The notes: generated by a model from the letters alone, not told the origin. DNA of 64,000 nucleotides from Achromobacter sp. HZ34 (GCF_002209485.1 NZ_NJIX01000010.1:180294-244293); one strand, 5' to 3'; counted from the stretch's first letter, positions 1-9,006 are shown. Program-made: numbers and translations.

Positions 1-543
1 ACCCGCCTATTCAGGCTCGCGCCCCCGGATGCGCTGATGGCGGATGGCAAGGCCATCGTCGCGGCGGAGGATGGCCAGACCGAAATACTGAATCACTTGC
101 AATGGGTGGCGCGCGATCGCGTACTTGAGAGCGTGGTCAGCATACATGCGATGGAGCAGTATGTCGGCGTCGCCGTTTCCCCTGACGATGGCGTCAATGA
201 GCTGGCCTCGCTGAAACAAAGCGCATGGCTCAAGCCGCCGCGGATGATGGCAGGGGACATTTCAGCCAACTGCCTGAAGGTCTCGCACACGCGCCCCAGC
301 TGGGGGGAGGCCGTCGAGCATCCTGATTTCGTGCAGGTCGAGACCACCCTGGGGGAATTACGCGCACAGGGCGCGCAGTTCTTCCTGCTCAGCGTGCCCG
401 AACCTCACGGACGGGCCAAGGCCAAGAAGGCGTTCAACCGTCTGCGGGGGAAACCGCCGGCGCGCCATGACAAGAGGCAGTTGATGGTCGTCCTGCCCGA
501 AGGCATGGGCTCCGTGACGATGGAGAAGTCCGGGAGCGGATAA
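1..543 (+). CDS. 3' part of an unrecognised protein gene
   Basis: The frame is open from the first base of the window to a TAA at 541-543, so the start lies outside; an internal ATG at 37 is available. The visible 180 residues carry no motif I recognise. The last 50 residues are basic, with a KAKKAFNRLRGKPPARHDKR stretch, and there is no obvious membrane segment. It converges on serB with only two bases between the stop codons and no terminator. A 70-codon frame on the other strand (7-219) competes weakly. I assign no function; the call rests on the long open frame and tight packing against serB. Confidence 0.45.
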   Translation, partial: TRLFRLAPPDALMADGKAIVAAEDGQTEILNHLQWVARDRVLESVVSIHAMEQYVGVAVSPDDGVNELASLKQSAWLKPPRMMAGDISANCLKVSHTRPSWGEAVEHPDFVQVETTLGELRAQGAQFFLLSVPEPHGRAKAKKAFNRLRGKPPARHDKRQLMVVLPEGMGSVTMEKSGSG

Positions 544-545
544 TC

Positions 546-1403
546 TCAGCCCTCGAACCAGTTCAGCACGCCGTCCAGCCCGGACACATTCAGCGCGTAA
601 CGCGTCTGTTCACGGACGATGGGCTTGGCGTGATAGGCCACGGACCAGCCGGCGGCGCCCAGCATCTTCAAGTCGTTGGCGCCGTCGCCCATGGCAATGA
701 TCTGTTCCGGCGCCGCGCCATGCTGGCGCGCGAATTCACGCAAGCGCACGGCCTTGCCCTGGGCGTCGATGATGTCGCCGCGCACCTTGCCCGTCAGCAC
801 CCCGTTGTCGATTTCCAGGTCGTTGGCCTGGGCGCTGTCCAGCTTCAGGCGTTCGCGCAGGCGATCGGTGAAGAACGTGAAACCGCCCGACACCAGCATG
901 ACCTTGATGCCGGCCGCCTGCGCGCTTTCGATCAGGCGTTCCGCGCCGGGATTCAGCCGCAGGCGTTCCGCATACACCTGCTCCAGCGCGCGAGCCGGCA
1001 GGCCGGCCAGCAGGGCGACACGGCGGCGCAGGCTTTCGGAAAAGTCGGTGATCTCGCCGCGCATCGCCGCCTCGGTGATCTCCGCCACCTTGGGCTTGAC
1101 GCCCGCGATGTCGGCGATCTCATCGATGCATTCGATATTGATCAGCGTCGAGTCCATGTCCATGACCAGCACCTTGCAATCGGCCAGGCGGCTGCCCTTC
1201 GGCACGAAGGCCTGGTCCAGGCCATGCTGTTCACACCAGGCGCGCACTTCGGCACGGGTGGCGGCGTCGTCCTGCACGTCGAGCAGACGCGCGGCGGTGG
1301 CGCTGATGCGTTGCAGGCCTTGGGCCTGCGCCAGGGCGGCGACTTGTTCGGTCTGTTCGGCCGAGAGGGAAAGCGATTGCAGGACCAGGTGATGGATCGT
1401 CAT
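546..1403 (-). CDS. serB: Phosphoserine phosphatase SerB
   Basis: This 285-residue cytosolic HAD-superfamily enzyme hydrolyses O-phospho-L-serine to serine, the last step of serine synthesis. The N-terminal ~75 residues form the small regulatory part seen in proteobacterial SerB. The catalytic loop DMDSTLINIECIDEIAD supplies the DxDxT nucleophile and acid/base, VSGGF the second motif, and GDGANDLKML the magnesium-binding motif near the C-terminus. Length matches the family. It lies 31 bp downstream of mfd on the same strand and is probably read from the mfd promoter. Identification is firm. Confidence 0.96.
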   Translation of the reverse strand: MTIHHLVLQSLSLSAEQTEQVAALAQAQGLQRISATAARLLDVQDDAATRAEVRAWCEQHGLDQAFVPKGSRLADCKVLVMDMDSTLINIECIDEIADIAGVKPKVAEITEAAMRGEITDFSESLRRRVALLAGLPARALEQVYAERLRLNPGAERLIESAQAAGIKVMLVSGGFTFFTDRLRERLKLDSAQANDLEIDNGVLTGKVRGDIIDAQGKAVRLREFARQHGAAPEQIIAMGDGANDLKMLGAAGWSVAYHAKPIVREQTRYALNVSGLDGVLNWFEG

Positions 1404-1434
1404 GTTCAGGTATGAAGGGTTCGTTCAGGGGGGC

Positions 1435-4400
1435 TCAGGCCAGGGCGCGCAGCACGGTGCGTACGGCATCGACGCGTGCCGGAATCTGCTGGCCCTTGAT
1501 TTCGATGCGCAGCTTGTCCTGGCCGGCCAGTTTGATGTGCCGCTGTTTCTGCACCAGGTCGATGATGCGCAGCGGCTCCACCGACGGCTTGGGGCCGAAC
1601 TGGATCAGCGCCTGGCTTTCGCTGGCGTCGATCTTGACGATGCCCAACGCCACGGCACCCAGGCGCAAGCGATGGGTGGCCAGCAGCGTGGTGGCAGCTT
1701 CCGGCAACTTGCCGAAACGGTCTATCAGTTCTTCCTGGATGCGGATCAGTTCGTCTTCGTCGTCGGCGTGTGACAGGCGCTTGTAGACCGCCAGGCGCGC
1801 ATGGACGTCGGCGCAATAGTCCGAGGGCAACAGGGCGGGCGCGTGCAGGTTGACTTCGCAGGCGGAGTTGAAGGGCGCGTCCAGGTCCGGTTCTTCTCCT
1901 GCCTTCAGCGCGCGCACGGCCTCGTTGAGCATTTCCGTGTACATGGAAAAACCCACTTCCTGGATATTGCCGGACTGCGAATCCCCCAGCACTTCGCCGG
2001 TGCCGCGGATTTCCAGGTCGTGCATGGCCAGGTAGAAGCCCGAACCCAGTTCTTCCATCGCCTGGATGGCCTCCAGCCGCTTCTTGGCGTTGCTGGTGAT
2101 GGCATCCTCGCCCGGCGTCAGCAGATAGGCATAGGCCTGGTGATGCGAACGGCCGACCCGGCCGCGCAACTGGTGCAACTGGGCCAGGCCGAAGCGGTCG
2201 GAGCGGTGGATGACGATGGTGTTGGCGCTGGGCACATCGATGCCGGTCTCGATGATGGTGGTGCACAACAGCACGTTGTAGCGCTGCTGATAGAAGCCCT
2301 TCATCACCTGTTCCAGTTCGCGTTCGGCCATCTGGCCGTGCGCCACCGCGATGCGTGCCTCGGGCACCAGTTCTTCCAGGCGTGCGCGGCGGTTGTGGAT
2401 GGTCTCCACTTCGTTATGCAGGAAGTAGGCCTGGCCGCCGCGCTTGAGTTCGCGCAACAAGGCTTCGCGGATGGTGCTGCCGTCCTCGCGCCGCACGAAG
2501 GTCTTGATTGCCAGGCGCTTCTGCGGCGCGGTGGCGATGACGGAGAAATCGCGTATGCCTTCCAGCGACATGCCCAGCGTGCGGGGGATGGGCGTGGCCG
2601 TCAGGGTCAGCACGTCGACTTCGGCGCGCAGGGATTTCAGCGCTTCCTTCTGGCGCACGCCAAAGCGGTGTTCCTCGTCGATGATGACCAGGCCCAGCTG
2701 CTTGAATTGCACGTCCTTGGACAGGATCTTGTGCGTGCCGATGACGATGTCCACGCCGCCGCTGTTGATGCCCTGGATGGCGGTGGCGATTTCCTTGGCC
2801 GAGCGGAAGCGCGACAGCTCCACCACGCGCACGGGCCAGTCGGCGAAGCGGTCGCTGAAGGTCTGCGCGTGTTGTTCGGCCAGCAGGGTGGTGGGGCACA
2901 GCAAGGCGACCTGCTTGCCGTTGGCCACCGCCAGGAAGGCCGCGCGCAGCGCCACTTCGGTCTTGCCGAAGCCGACGTCGCCGCACACCAGGCGGTCCAT
3001 GGGCTTGCCCGAGGTCATGTCCAGGATCACGGCCTGGATGGCGGCCGATTGGTCGGCGGTTTCCTCGAAGCCGAAGCCTTCGGCGAAGGCCTCGTAATCG
3101 TTCAAAGGCAGCTTGAAGGAATAACCTTCGCGCGCGGCGCGCTTGGCGTACAGGTCCAGCAACTCGGCGGCAGTGTCGCGCACCTGCTTGGCCGCCTTGC
3201 GGCGAGCCTTGTCCCATTGGCCGGAGCCCAGCTGGTGCAGGGGCGCCGCGTCGGGATCGGCGCCGCTATAGCGCGCGATCACGTGCAATTGCGACACCGG
3301 CACATACAGCGTGCTGCCGCTGGCGTATTCGAGATGCAGGAACTCCATCTCGCCTTCGCCCATGTCCATGTTGACCAGGCCGTGATAGCGGCCGATGCCG
3401 TGCTGGGCATGCACCACCGGATCGCCCGCGCGCAGCTCCGACAGGTCGCGCACCATGGCTTCGACGTTGCTGGCGCGTTCCTGGGCACGGTGGCCGCGCC
3501 GGGCGGTGGCGCCCTGGCCGGGGTAGAGGTCGTTCTCGGTGATGAAGGCGATGCGTTCGCCGGGCAGGCTGAAGCCGGTGGTCAGCGGCGCGGCCAGCAG
3601 GGCCAGTTCGCTGTGGGACGCGCGGAAGTCCTCGATGGACGCGGGCTCGGCGTCCGGCTGCAGGTTGTATTCGGCCAGCATCTGGCTGAGCGTTTCACGG
3701 CGGCCGGCCGAGTCCGCGCACAGCAGCACGCGCCATGCGCCGCTGTCGACCACGGCGCGCAGGCGGCTGACGGGGTCGTCGGCGCGGCGCAGGACGGCCA
3801 CGTCGGGGGCCGCGCCGATGTCCGGATGCTTGGCGTCGGCCGTCAGCGCCAGGCGCTCGAACTGCTTGAGATGGCCGAACAGGCCTTCACCGTCCAGGAA
3901 CAGGCTGGCGGGCGGCAGCACGGGGCGTTCACGATCGCTCTTGAGGAATTCGTAGCGGCTGCCCGTGTCCTGGCTGAAGCGGCGCATGGCTTCGTCGATG
4001 TCGCCCAGCGTGACCGTGATGGTGCCGGCGGACAGGTAGTCGAACAGGGTGGCGACTTCCTCGAAAAACAGCGGCAGGTAGTACTCCACGCCGGCGAACG
4101 CGATGCCGGTGCCGATGTCGCGGTAGGGCGTGGCGCGCGAGGGATCGCCTTCGAAGACTTCGCGGAAACGTGCCCGGAAGCGGTTGCGCGCGTCCTCGTC
4201 CATGGGGAATTCGCGGCCCGGCAGCAGCTGCACCTGATTCACCGGGTACAGGCTGCGCTGGGTGTCGACGTCGAAAGCGCGGATCGATTCGATCTCGTCG
4301 TCGAACAGGTCGATGCGGTACGGCACCACCGATCCCATGGGGAACAGGTCGATCAGGCCGCCGCGCAGACAGAATTCGCCGGGCGCGGTGACCTGGGTGA

Positions 4401-4908
4401 CGTGGGTGTAATTGGCCAGGGTCAGTTGGGCGCGCAAGCCCGCTTCGTCCAGCTTGTCGCGTTGCTTGAACGAAAACGTGTAGGCCGCCATGAAGCTGGG
4501 CGGCGGCAGCCGGTACAAGGCGGTGGTGATCGGCACCGTCAGCACGTCGACCGCGCGATGCATCAGGGCATCCAGGGTCTGCAGGCGCTGGGAAATCAGG
4601 TCGTGGTGCGGCGAGAAGGCGTCGTACGGCAGGGTTTCCCAATCGGGCAACTGGCGTACGCGCAAGCTCGGCGCGAACAGGCGGATTTCCTCGGCCAGGC
4701 GCTGCGCTTCCAGGGGATCCGCGGTGAGGATGACCAGTGGGCGGCCCGCCTGCAAGGCGAGATCGGCCAGTAGCCAGGCATCGCCGGAACCGGGTGGGCG
4801 GGGGTGGGCATAGCGGGCGCCAGGCTTGAGTGCGGCCAGCAAAGAAGCGGTCGCCGGAACCAGGGGAGCCGTCGCGGCCGTGGGCATGGAGGTGGATTCA
4901 GCTGACAT
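1435..4908 (-). CDS. mfd: Transcription-repair coupling factor Mfd
   Basis: Mfd is a 1157-residue ATP-driven translocase that binds stalled RNA polymerase, removes it from damaged DNA and recruits UvrA. The N-terminal UvrB-like module, the central RNA-polymerase-interacting domain (around VHAQHGIGRYHGL), the helicase core with Walker A GDVGFGKTE and the DEEH box (IIDEEHRFG), and the C-terminal TRCF domain are all present and in order. The ATG at 4908 has no Shine-Dalgarno sequence, while a perfect TATAAT lies only 11-16 nt upstream, so the message may be leaderless; an in-frame ATG at 4887 is the alternative. It is divergent from ispD across 29 bp and probably co-transcribed with serB. Confidence 0.97.
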   Translation of the reverse strand: MSAESTSMPTAATAPLVPATASLLAALKPGARYAHPRPPGSGDAWLLADLALQAGRPLVILTADPLEAQRLAEEIRLFAPSLRVRQLPDWETLPYDAFSPHHDLISQRLQTLDALMHRAVDVLTVPITTALYRLPPPSFMAAYTFSFKQRDKLDEAGLRAQLTLANYTHVTQVTAPGEFCLRGGLIDLFPMGSVVPYRIDLFDDEIESIRAFDVDTQRSLYPVNQVQLLPGREFPMDEDARNRFRARFREVFEGDPSRATPYRDIGTGIAFAGVEYYLPLFFEEVATLFDYLSAGTITVTLGDIDEAMRRFSQDTGSRYEFLKSDRERPVLPPASLFLDGEGLFGHLKQFERLALTADAKHPDIGAAPDVAVLRRADDPVSRLRAVVDSGAWRVLLCADSAGRRETLSQMLAEYNLQPDAEPASIEDFRASHSELALLAAPLTTGFSLPGERIAFITENDLYPGQGATARRGHRAQERASNVEAMVRDLSELRAGDPVVHAQHGIGRYHGLVNMDMGEGEMEFLHLEYASGSTLYVPVSQLHVIARYSGADPDAAPLHQLGSGQWDKARRKAAKQVRDTAAELLDLYAKRAAREGYSFKLPLNDYEAFAEGFGFEETADQSAAIQAVILDMTSGKPMDRLVCGDVGFGKTEVALRAAFLAVANGKQVALLCPTTLLAEQHAQTFSDRFADWPVRVVELSRFRSAKEIATAIQGINSGGVDIVIGTHKILSKDVQFKQLGLVIIDEEHRFGVRQKEALKSLRAEVDVLTLTATPIPRTLGMSLEGIRDFSVIATAPQKRLAIKTFVRREDGSTIREALLRELKRGGQAYFLHNEVETIHNRRARLEELVPEARIAVAHGQMAERELEQVMKGFYQQRYNVLLCTTIIETGIDVPSANTIVIHRSDRFGLAQLHQLRGRVGRSHHQAYAYLLTPGEDAITSNAKKRLEAIQAMEELGSGFYLAMHDLEIRGTGEVLGDSQSGNIQEVGFSMYTEMLNEAVRALKAGEEPDLDAPFNSACEVNLHAPALLPSDYCADVHARLAVYKRLSHADDEDELIRIQEELIDRFGKLPEAATTLLATHRLRLGAVALGIVKIDASESQALIQFGPKPSVEPLRIIDLVQKQRHIKLAGQDKLRIEIKGQQIPARVDAVRTVLRALA

Positions 4909-4918
4909 GAGTGGAAGG

Positions 4919-4926
4919 ATTATAAA
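4919..4926. promoter_or_regulatory. Overlapping -10 elements of divergent mfd and ispD promoters
   Basis: In the 29-bp gap, ATTATA at 4919-4924 reads as a perfect TATAAT on the minus strand (towards mfd), and TATAAA at 4921-4926 reads on the plus strand (towards ispD). Neither has a convincing -35 at 16-18 bp. Both would start transcription within a few bases of the start codons, and neither gene has a Shine-Dalgarno sequence. Start sites are inferred only. Confidence 0.45.
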
Positions 4927-4937
4927 ATCACCGGCCT

Positions 4938-5858
4938 ATGTCCGTATCTCTTCTTGCTCTCGTTCCTGCCGCCGGTATCGGCAGTCGCGCTCAACGGCTT
5001 GACGCCGGGGGGACTTTGGCCGGTGGCATGGCCGCCGGCTCGTCCCGCAGCCTGCCTGCGGGCGCGTCCCTTGGCCTGCCCGCGGGCGAGTCCGCTGTCT
5101 CGGCCGGTGCAATGGGCGTGCCCACCCCTGCTGGCGCGGCGCCGCTCCCCAAGCAATACCGGCTGTTGCGCGGCCAGCCCATGCTGCGCCTTGCCGTCGC
5201 CGCGCTGCTGGCGGACCCGCGTATCCGCGAGGTGCGGGTGGCCGTGGCGCCCGACGATCCCTGGGCCGCGCAGGCGCTGGCGGGGCTGCCCCGCACGGTG
5301 CTGCGCTATTGCGGAGCGTCGACGCGCGCCGGGACGGTGGCCAATGCGCTGGCCGACAGCGGCGCGGGGGCGGATGACTGGGTGCTGGTGCATGATGCGG
5401 CGCGTCCTGGTTTGCCGGCCGATGCGCTGGCGCGTTTGATCGATGCCTGCCTGGGCGATGAGGTAGGCGGACTGCTGGCCTTGCCGGTGGCCGATACGGT
5501 CAAAGGTGCCCGGACCCCTGGTTCGGGTTCGGGCTCGGACTCGGGCTCGGGCTCGGGCTCGGGTCCTGGGTCGGCCTCCCGCCCGGCCGCGGCCCCCACC
5601 TCGAACCCGGACCCGGCTTGTCGCGTGGCCCGTACCGTGGACCGCGATGGGCTTTGGTTGGCGCAGACGCCGCAGATGTTCCGCGCGGGAATGCTGGCCG
5701 CTGCGCTGCATGCGGCTGCGCGCGATGGTGTGCCGGTCACCGACGAGGCCTCGGCCCTGGAAGCGGCCGGCCACGCTCCTTTGCTGGTTCCAGGCGCCTT
5801 GCGCAACTTCAAGGTGACCTGGCCCGATGATTTCGACTTGATGGAAAAATGGCTATGA
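4938..5858 (+). CDS. ispD: 2-C-methyl-D-erythritol 4-phosphate cytidylyltransferase with two low-complexity inserts
   Basis: IspD joins CTP to methylerythritol phosphate in the non-mevalonate isoprenoid pathway. Family landmarks are [10 protein letters not shown] (1-18), PKQYRLLRG (71-79), VHDAARP (151-157), VADTVK (184-189) and TPQMFRAG (244-251). At 306 residues it is about 75 longer than usual. The excess lies in an Ala/Gly/Ser-rich insert at about 19-68, between the catalytic Arg17 and Lys72 (seven residues apart in E. coli), and in a Gly-Ser repeat at 195-213 after VADTVK. Both keep the frame and all visible catalytic residues remain. The start is fixed by the conserved N-terminus. It overlaps ispF. 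Confidence 0.95.
   Translation: MSVSLLALVPAAGIGSRAQRLDAGGTLAGGMAAGSSRSLPAGASLGLPAGESAVSAGAMGVPTPAGAAPLPKQYRLLRGQPMLRLAVAALLADPRIREVRVAVAPDDPWAAQALAGLPRTVLRYCGASTRAGTVANALADSGAGADDWVLVHDAARPGLPADALARLIDACLGDEVGGLLALPVADTVKGARTPGSGSGSDSGSGSGSGPGSASRPAAAPTSNPDPACRVARTVDRDGLWLAQTPQMFRAGMLAAALHAAARDGVPVTDEASALEAAGHAPLLVPGALRNFKVTWPDDFDLMEKWL
5520..5576 (+). repeat. 6-bp microsatellite encoding a Gly-Ser run in ispD
   Basis: Imperfect tandem copies of TCGGGC/TCGGGT run through this stretch and encode alternating Gly and Ser (residues 195-213). It is in frame, so loss or gain of whole units would keep ispD open. It maps to a surface loop between the VADTVK and TVDRDGLW segments. Confidence 0.85.
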
Positions 5859-6340
5859 CTATCCCGTTCCGTGTGGGACAAGGCTTCGACGTGCACGCCA
5901 TGGTGGAGGGCCGGCCGCTGATCATCGGCGGGGTGACGATTCCGCACAGCCACGGTTTGCTGGGGCATTCGGATGCCGACGTGCTGCTGCATGCGGTGAC
6001 CGACGCGGTGCTCGGTGGCGCCGGGCTGGGCGACATCGGCCGGCATTTTCCGGATACGGACGCGGCATACAAGGGCGCCGATAGCCGGGTGCTGCTGCGG
6101 GCGGCCATGGGCAAGGTGGCGGCGGCCGGATGGCAGGTGGTCAACGTCGATGCGACGGTGCATGCGCAAGCACCGAAGATCGGGCCGCACGCGCCGGCCA
6201 TGGTCGCCAATATCGCCGCGGACCTGGGGGTGGCGGCCGATGCGGTGAACGTCAAGGCCAAGACCAACGAGGGCCTGGGCTATCTGGGGCGCAAGGAAGG
6301 CATCTCCGCCACGGTGGTGGCGTTGCTGGCGCGGACGTAG
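5855..6340 (+). CDS. ispF: 2-C-methyl-D-erythritol 2,4-cyclodiphosphate synthase
   Basis: IspF cyclises the CDP-ME 2-phosphate product of the pathway to MEcPP with release of CMP, as a zinc-dependent trimer. GQGFDVHAM gives the metal-binding DxH pair, followed by [11 protein letters not shown], the [11 protein letters not shown] substrate loop and [14 protein letters not shown] near the C-terminus. From the ATG at 5855 the protein has 161 residues, the usual size. That start makes an ATGA overlap with the ispD stop, implying translational coupling; an ATG two codons upstream (5849) is possible. A strong hairpin follows. Confidence 0.96.
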   Translation: MTIPFRVGQGFDVHAMVEGRPLIIGGVTIPHSHGLLGHSDADVLLHAVTDAVLGGAGLGDIGRHFPDTDAAYKGADSRVLLRAAMGKVAAAGWQVVNVDATVHAQAPKIGPHAPAMVANIAADLGVAADAVNVKAKTNEGLGYLGRKEGISATVVALLART

Positions 6341-6355
6341 GCAGTACCGCGGAAA

Positions 6356-6390
6356 AAAGGCCGACGGAATTCATTCCGTCGGCCTTTCTC
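6356..6390. terminator. Bidirectional terminator between ispF and ahpD
   Basis: Arms at 6356-6370 and 6373-6387 are perfectly complementary over 15 bp (GC-rich centre, A-run on one side, T-run on the other), so the hairpin can end both ispF (plus) and ahpD (minus). Confidence 0.9.
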
Positions 6391-6407
6391 TTGAACCGCA
6401 ACCAGCG

Positions 6408-6926
6408 TTATTTACCTTGCGCGGTCAGCACTTGCGCGGTGGCGTTGACCACGGCGGCAATGCGGCCGACGTCGCGCAGCTGTTCGGTGCTGTAGCCTTC
6501 CTGCTTCAGCAGGGCATAGTGCGACTGCACGCAGAAATGGCACTTGCCGACGATGGACGCGGTCAGCGCGAATAGTTCGAAGCGCTTCTTTTCCACGCCG
6601 CCACTGGTCGAGTAGGCGTTCATCCGCAGCTGCGCGGGCATGCCCTTCAACTGGGCGTCGCCGGACATCTCCACGTAGGGATACCAGACGTTGTTCATGC
6701 CCATCAGCGAGGCAGCGGTCAGCGCGGCATTGGCGTCGGTTTCGGACAAGCCGGTCTTGAAGGCTTCGACCAGGACGGGGCTGCGCGCGGCGAAGGCGGC
6801 AGCCAGGGCAGCGCCGACGGCATCTTCAGGCGTCAAGGTGGAACGGCCGATCACCGAATCCAGATTCAGGCGGATGTCCTTGGCCCAGTCAGGCACTTGT
6901 TCCTTGATAGCTTGGAGGAATTCCAT
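6408..6926 (-). CDS. ahpD: Alkyl hydroperoxidase AhpD
   Basis: This 172-residue protein is an AhpD-type thiol reductase. By analogy with actinobacterial AhpD, it recycles oxidised AhpC through a redox CxxC. The active site is visible as Glu117, Cys129-His-Phe-Cys132 and His136, the E/CxxC/H set of the family. It lies 95 bp downstream of ahpC on the same strand, the classical AhpC/AhpD pairing in place of AhpF. Two hairpins in the gap may lower its expression relative to ahpC. Confidence 0.94.
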   Translation of the reverse strand: MEFLQAIKEQVPDWAKDIRLNLDSVIGRSTLTPEDAVGAALAAAFAARSPVLVEAFKTGLSETDANAALTAASLMGMNNVWYPYVEMSGDAQLKGMPAQLRMNAYSTSGGVEKKRFELFALTASIVGKCHFCVQSHYALLKQEGYSTEQLRDVGRIAAVVNATAQVLTAQGK

Positions 6927-6955
6927 AGTTTTTACCTATCATCTGAGGCTGTTAA

Positions 6956-7010
6956 AGCCCGGCGAGCCGGGCTTGGACAGGCCTGAAGACTCCATCGGAG
7001 CGTCAGGCCC
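6956..7010 (-). promoter_or_regulatory. Two stem-loops between ahpC and ahpD
   Basis: A GC-rich 8-bp stem with a 4-nt loop (arms 6956-6963 and 6968-6975) and a second dyad (6981-6987 with 7004-7010, itself holding an inner CTCC/GGAG stem) occupy most of the gap. There is no T-run of four or more after either, so mRNA processing or partial attenuation is likelier than full termination. Confidence 0.5.
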
Positions 7011-7021
7011 GCGCATCGTGC

Positions 7022-7570
7022 TTACAGCGTGCTGCCGCCAACCGTGCGGTTGCAGGCGCACAGTTCGTCGGTTTGCAGGCCGTCCAGCAGACGCAGCACT
7101 TCTTCCGGGTTGCGGCCGACGTTCAGGTTGTTCACCGAAACGTGCTGGATGACATTGTCGGGATCGACGATGAAGGTGGCGCGCAGCGCAACGCCGGCCG
7201 ACTTCTCGCGGATGCCCAGTTGGTCAACCAGGGCGCCGGTGGTATCGCCGAACTGGTAGTGGCCCAGCTTGCTCAGGTCCGGATGCTCACGGCGCCAGGC
7301 CAGCTTGACGAATTCGTTGTCGGTCGAACCGCCCAGCAGGACGGCGTCACGGTCTTCGAAATCCTTGGCCAGCTTGTTGAAGCCGACGATTTCGGTCGGG
7401 CACACGAAGGTGAAGTCCTTCGGGTAGAAGTAGATCACCTTCCACTTGCCGGGGAACGAGCTCTCGGTGATGTCTTCAAAGGCCGACACGCCGTTTTCTT
7501 CGTGCTGGTTGAAGCCGGGCTTGACGCCAGCAACCTTGAAGGGCTCGAGTTTATCGCCAACTGTTTTCAT
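7022..7570 (-). CDS. ahpC: Peroxiredoxin AhpC
   Basis: AhpC is a cytosolic peroxiredoxin that reduces hydrogen peroxide and organic hydroperoxides. The peroxidatic cysteine is Cys57 in FTFVCPTEI. The C-terminal LCACNRTVGG carries Cys171 and Cys173, a two-cysteine tail like that of AhpD-partnered AhpC proteins rather than the AhpF-dependent enteric type. Length is 182 residues. The promoter must overlap the 3' end of the histidine kinase gene, because only 54 bp separate the two. OxyR control is likely from family knowledge, but no full OxyR site is evident. Confidence 0.96.
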   Translation of the reverse strand: MKTVGDKLEPFKVAGVKPGFNQHEENGVSAFEDITESSFPGKWKVIYFYPKDFTFVCPTEIVGFNKLAKDFEDRDAVLLGGSTDNEFVKLAWRREHPDLSKLGHYQFGDTTGALVDQLGIREKSAGVALRATFIVDPDNVIQHVSVNNLNVGRNPEEVLRLLDGLQTDELCACNRTVGGSTL

Positions 7571-7616
7571 GCAAACTCCAGAGTTTGTTGGTGGTGAAAA
7601 TTCTTACAAGCGTTAA

Positions 7617-7644
7617 ATTCTACGCTATTGATTTTCACTGTCTA
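7617..7644 (-). promoter_or_regulatory. Predicted ahpC promoter inside the risS 3' end
   Basis: Reading the minus strand, TAGACA (7644-7639) and TAGAAT (7622-7617) are separated by 16 bp and each matches the sigma-70 consensus in five of six positions. The -35 lies inside the last codons of the kinase gene. This is a prediction from sequence only. Confidence 0.55.
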
Positions 7645-8989
7645 ATTGATAATTCCTAACCTTCGTTTTGGGTAATTCTATCCGCGCGGTCAGGCCACCA
7701 CCTTGTCGGGGCAGCATTTTCAGCGAGCCGCCGACGTGCTTGAGTAACCGTTCGACGATAGCCAATCCCAATCCCGCGCCGCTGACACCCGTGCGCGCCG
7801 CCTCGCCTCGAGAAAAGGGACGTAGCAGGCGTTCGACGTCGTCGCTGGCGATGCCCGGGCCGCGGTCGGAAACCTCGATGGCGATCATATTGCCTTCGGG
7901 TTGCACGGCCATGACCAGATGCGCCTGGCCGTCACCGGAGCGGCCGTAGCGGCGTGCGTTCTCGATCAGGTTGCTGACGATGCGCTTGAGGTCCAGCGCG
8001 GTGATGCGGGCTCGCAGGCCGGGCGTGATGAAGGCCTCCAGCTCGCCGCCCGTCGAGGCGGTGTGGCTGCGTTCCCGCTCCAGCAGTTCGGTCAGCACCA
8101 GGGAAATATCGGTGGCCATCTGCGGCAAGGTACCGGCGGGGCGCGCGTACTCCATCAACTGGCCGATACTGTGGTCGATCTGCGCCAGGTCCTCGTCGAT
8201 GGCCTGGCGCGCGTCTTCCGACACGCCGCTCATCTCGATTTCCAGGCGCATGCGTGCAAGCGGTGTGCGCAGGTCGTGCGAAATGCCGGCCAGCATCAAT
8301 TCCCGGTCGGCTTCGGTCTGGCGGATGTCCTTCGCCATGCGGTTGAACGAGGCATTCAGGTCGCGGATCTCGGCCGGACCGTTTTCCGGCAGGGGCGAAG
8401 GGGTCTCGCCCCGCGACAGGATCTGCGCCGCCCTGGCCAGGCGCGACAGCGGCCGGTTGACGAAGCCCACGCTGACGGCAGCACCTACGAGGGAAAGGAG
8501 TAGCGCGGTGGCGCCCCAGCCCAGCCACTCGATGCCGCCGGTCAAGCCTATCTGCTCCCGCTCGAACACCAGCCAGTAAAGGTCGTGATCGATCTGGAAA
8601 CTGACCCAGAAACCGGGAACCTGGTTCACGCCCCATGAAATCTGCGTTTCCGGGCCGAAGCGCGAGCGGATATGGTCGGCAACGCGCTGCCAGTAATCGT
8701 CGTGGGGGAGGGGTTCTGCGAAGTCGGTGACCTCACGGGGATAGACCTGGATACCTTCATTGGTGGCCAGGTCGAGCAGCAGCTTGCTGCGTTCATCGGC
8801 CTGGGAATACACCAAGGCCGTACGAGTGATATTGACGGCCGTAATCACCCGCTGCGCCATTTGATTGGCGCGCGGTCCCAGCTCCATACTGAAAAACACC
8901 TGCAACCAAGCGCCGAGACTGACCAGCATCAAGGCGGCGAGCAGGAGAAAAGTACGGCCGAACAGCCCTAGACGTATACGCGACGCCAT
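7625..8989 (-). CDS. risS: EnvZ-type sensor histidine kinase (RisS-like)
   Basis: This 454-residue inner-membrane kinase has a membrane segment at about 10-34, a periplasmic domain to about 150, a second membrane segment at 155-176, HAMP to about 225, and the H-box GISHDLRTPLARM with phospho-acceptor His238. ATPase motifs follow (NLIENARRYG, DRGPGIA, GAGLGLAIV). It is an EnvZ/RisS-type sensor that phosphorylates the response regulator encoded 68 bp upstream. From memory, risS is a pseudogene in B. pertussis; here the frame is intact. The stimulus cannot be read from sequence. Confidence 0.93.
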   Translation of the reverse strand: MASRIRLGLFGRTFLLLAALMLVSLGAWLQVFFSMELGPRANQMAQRVITAVNITRTALVYSQADERSKLLLDLATNEGIQVYPREVTDFAEPLPHDDYWQRVADHIRSRFGPETQISWGVNQVPGFWVSFQIDHDLYWLVFEREQIGLTGGIEWLGWGATALLLSLVGAAVSVGFVNRPLSRLARAAQILSRGETPSPLPENGPAEIRDLNASFNRMAKDIRQTEADRELMLAGISHDLRTPLARMRLEIEMSGVSEDARQAIDEDLAQIDHSIGQLMEYARPAGTLPQMATDISLVLTELLERERSHTASTGGELEAFITPGLRARITALDLKRIVSNLIENARRYGRSGDGQAHLVMAVQPEGNMIAIEVSDRGPGIASDDVERLLRPFSRGEAARTGVSGAGLGLAIVERLLKHVGGSLKMLPRQGGGLTARIELPKTKVRNYQLDSENQ

Positions 8990-9006
8990 GCTTTATGAAG
9001 ATCCTG

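Noticed and set aside
1801..4773. A 990-codon plus-strand frame across mfd
   Set aside because: Antisense shadow of mfd; no recognisable domain and composition typical of reversed GC-rich codons.
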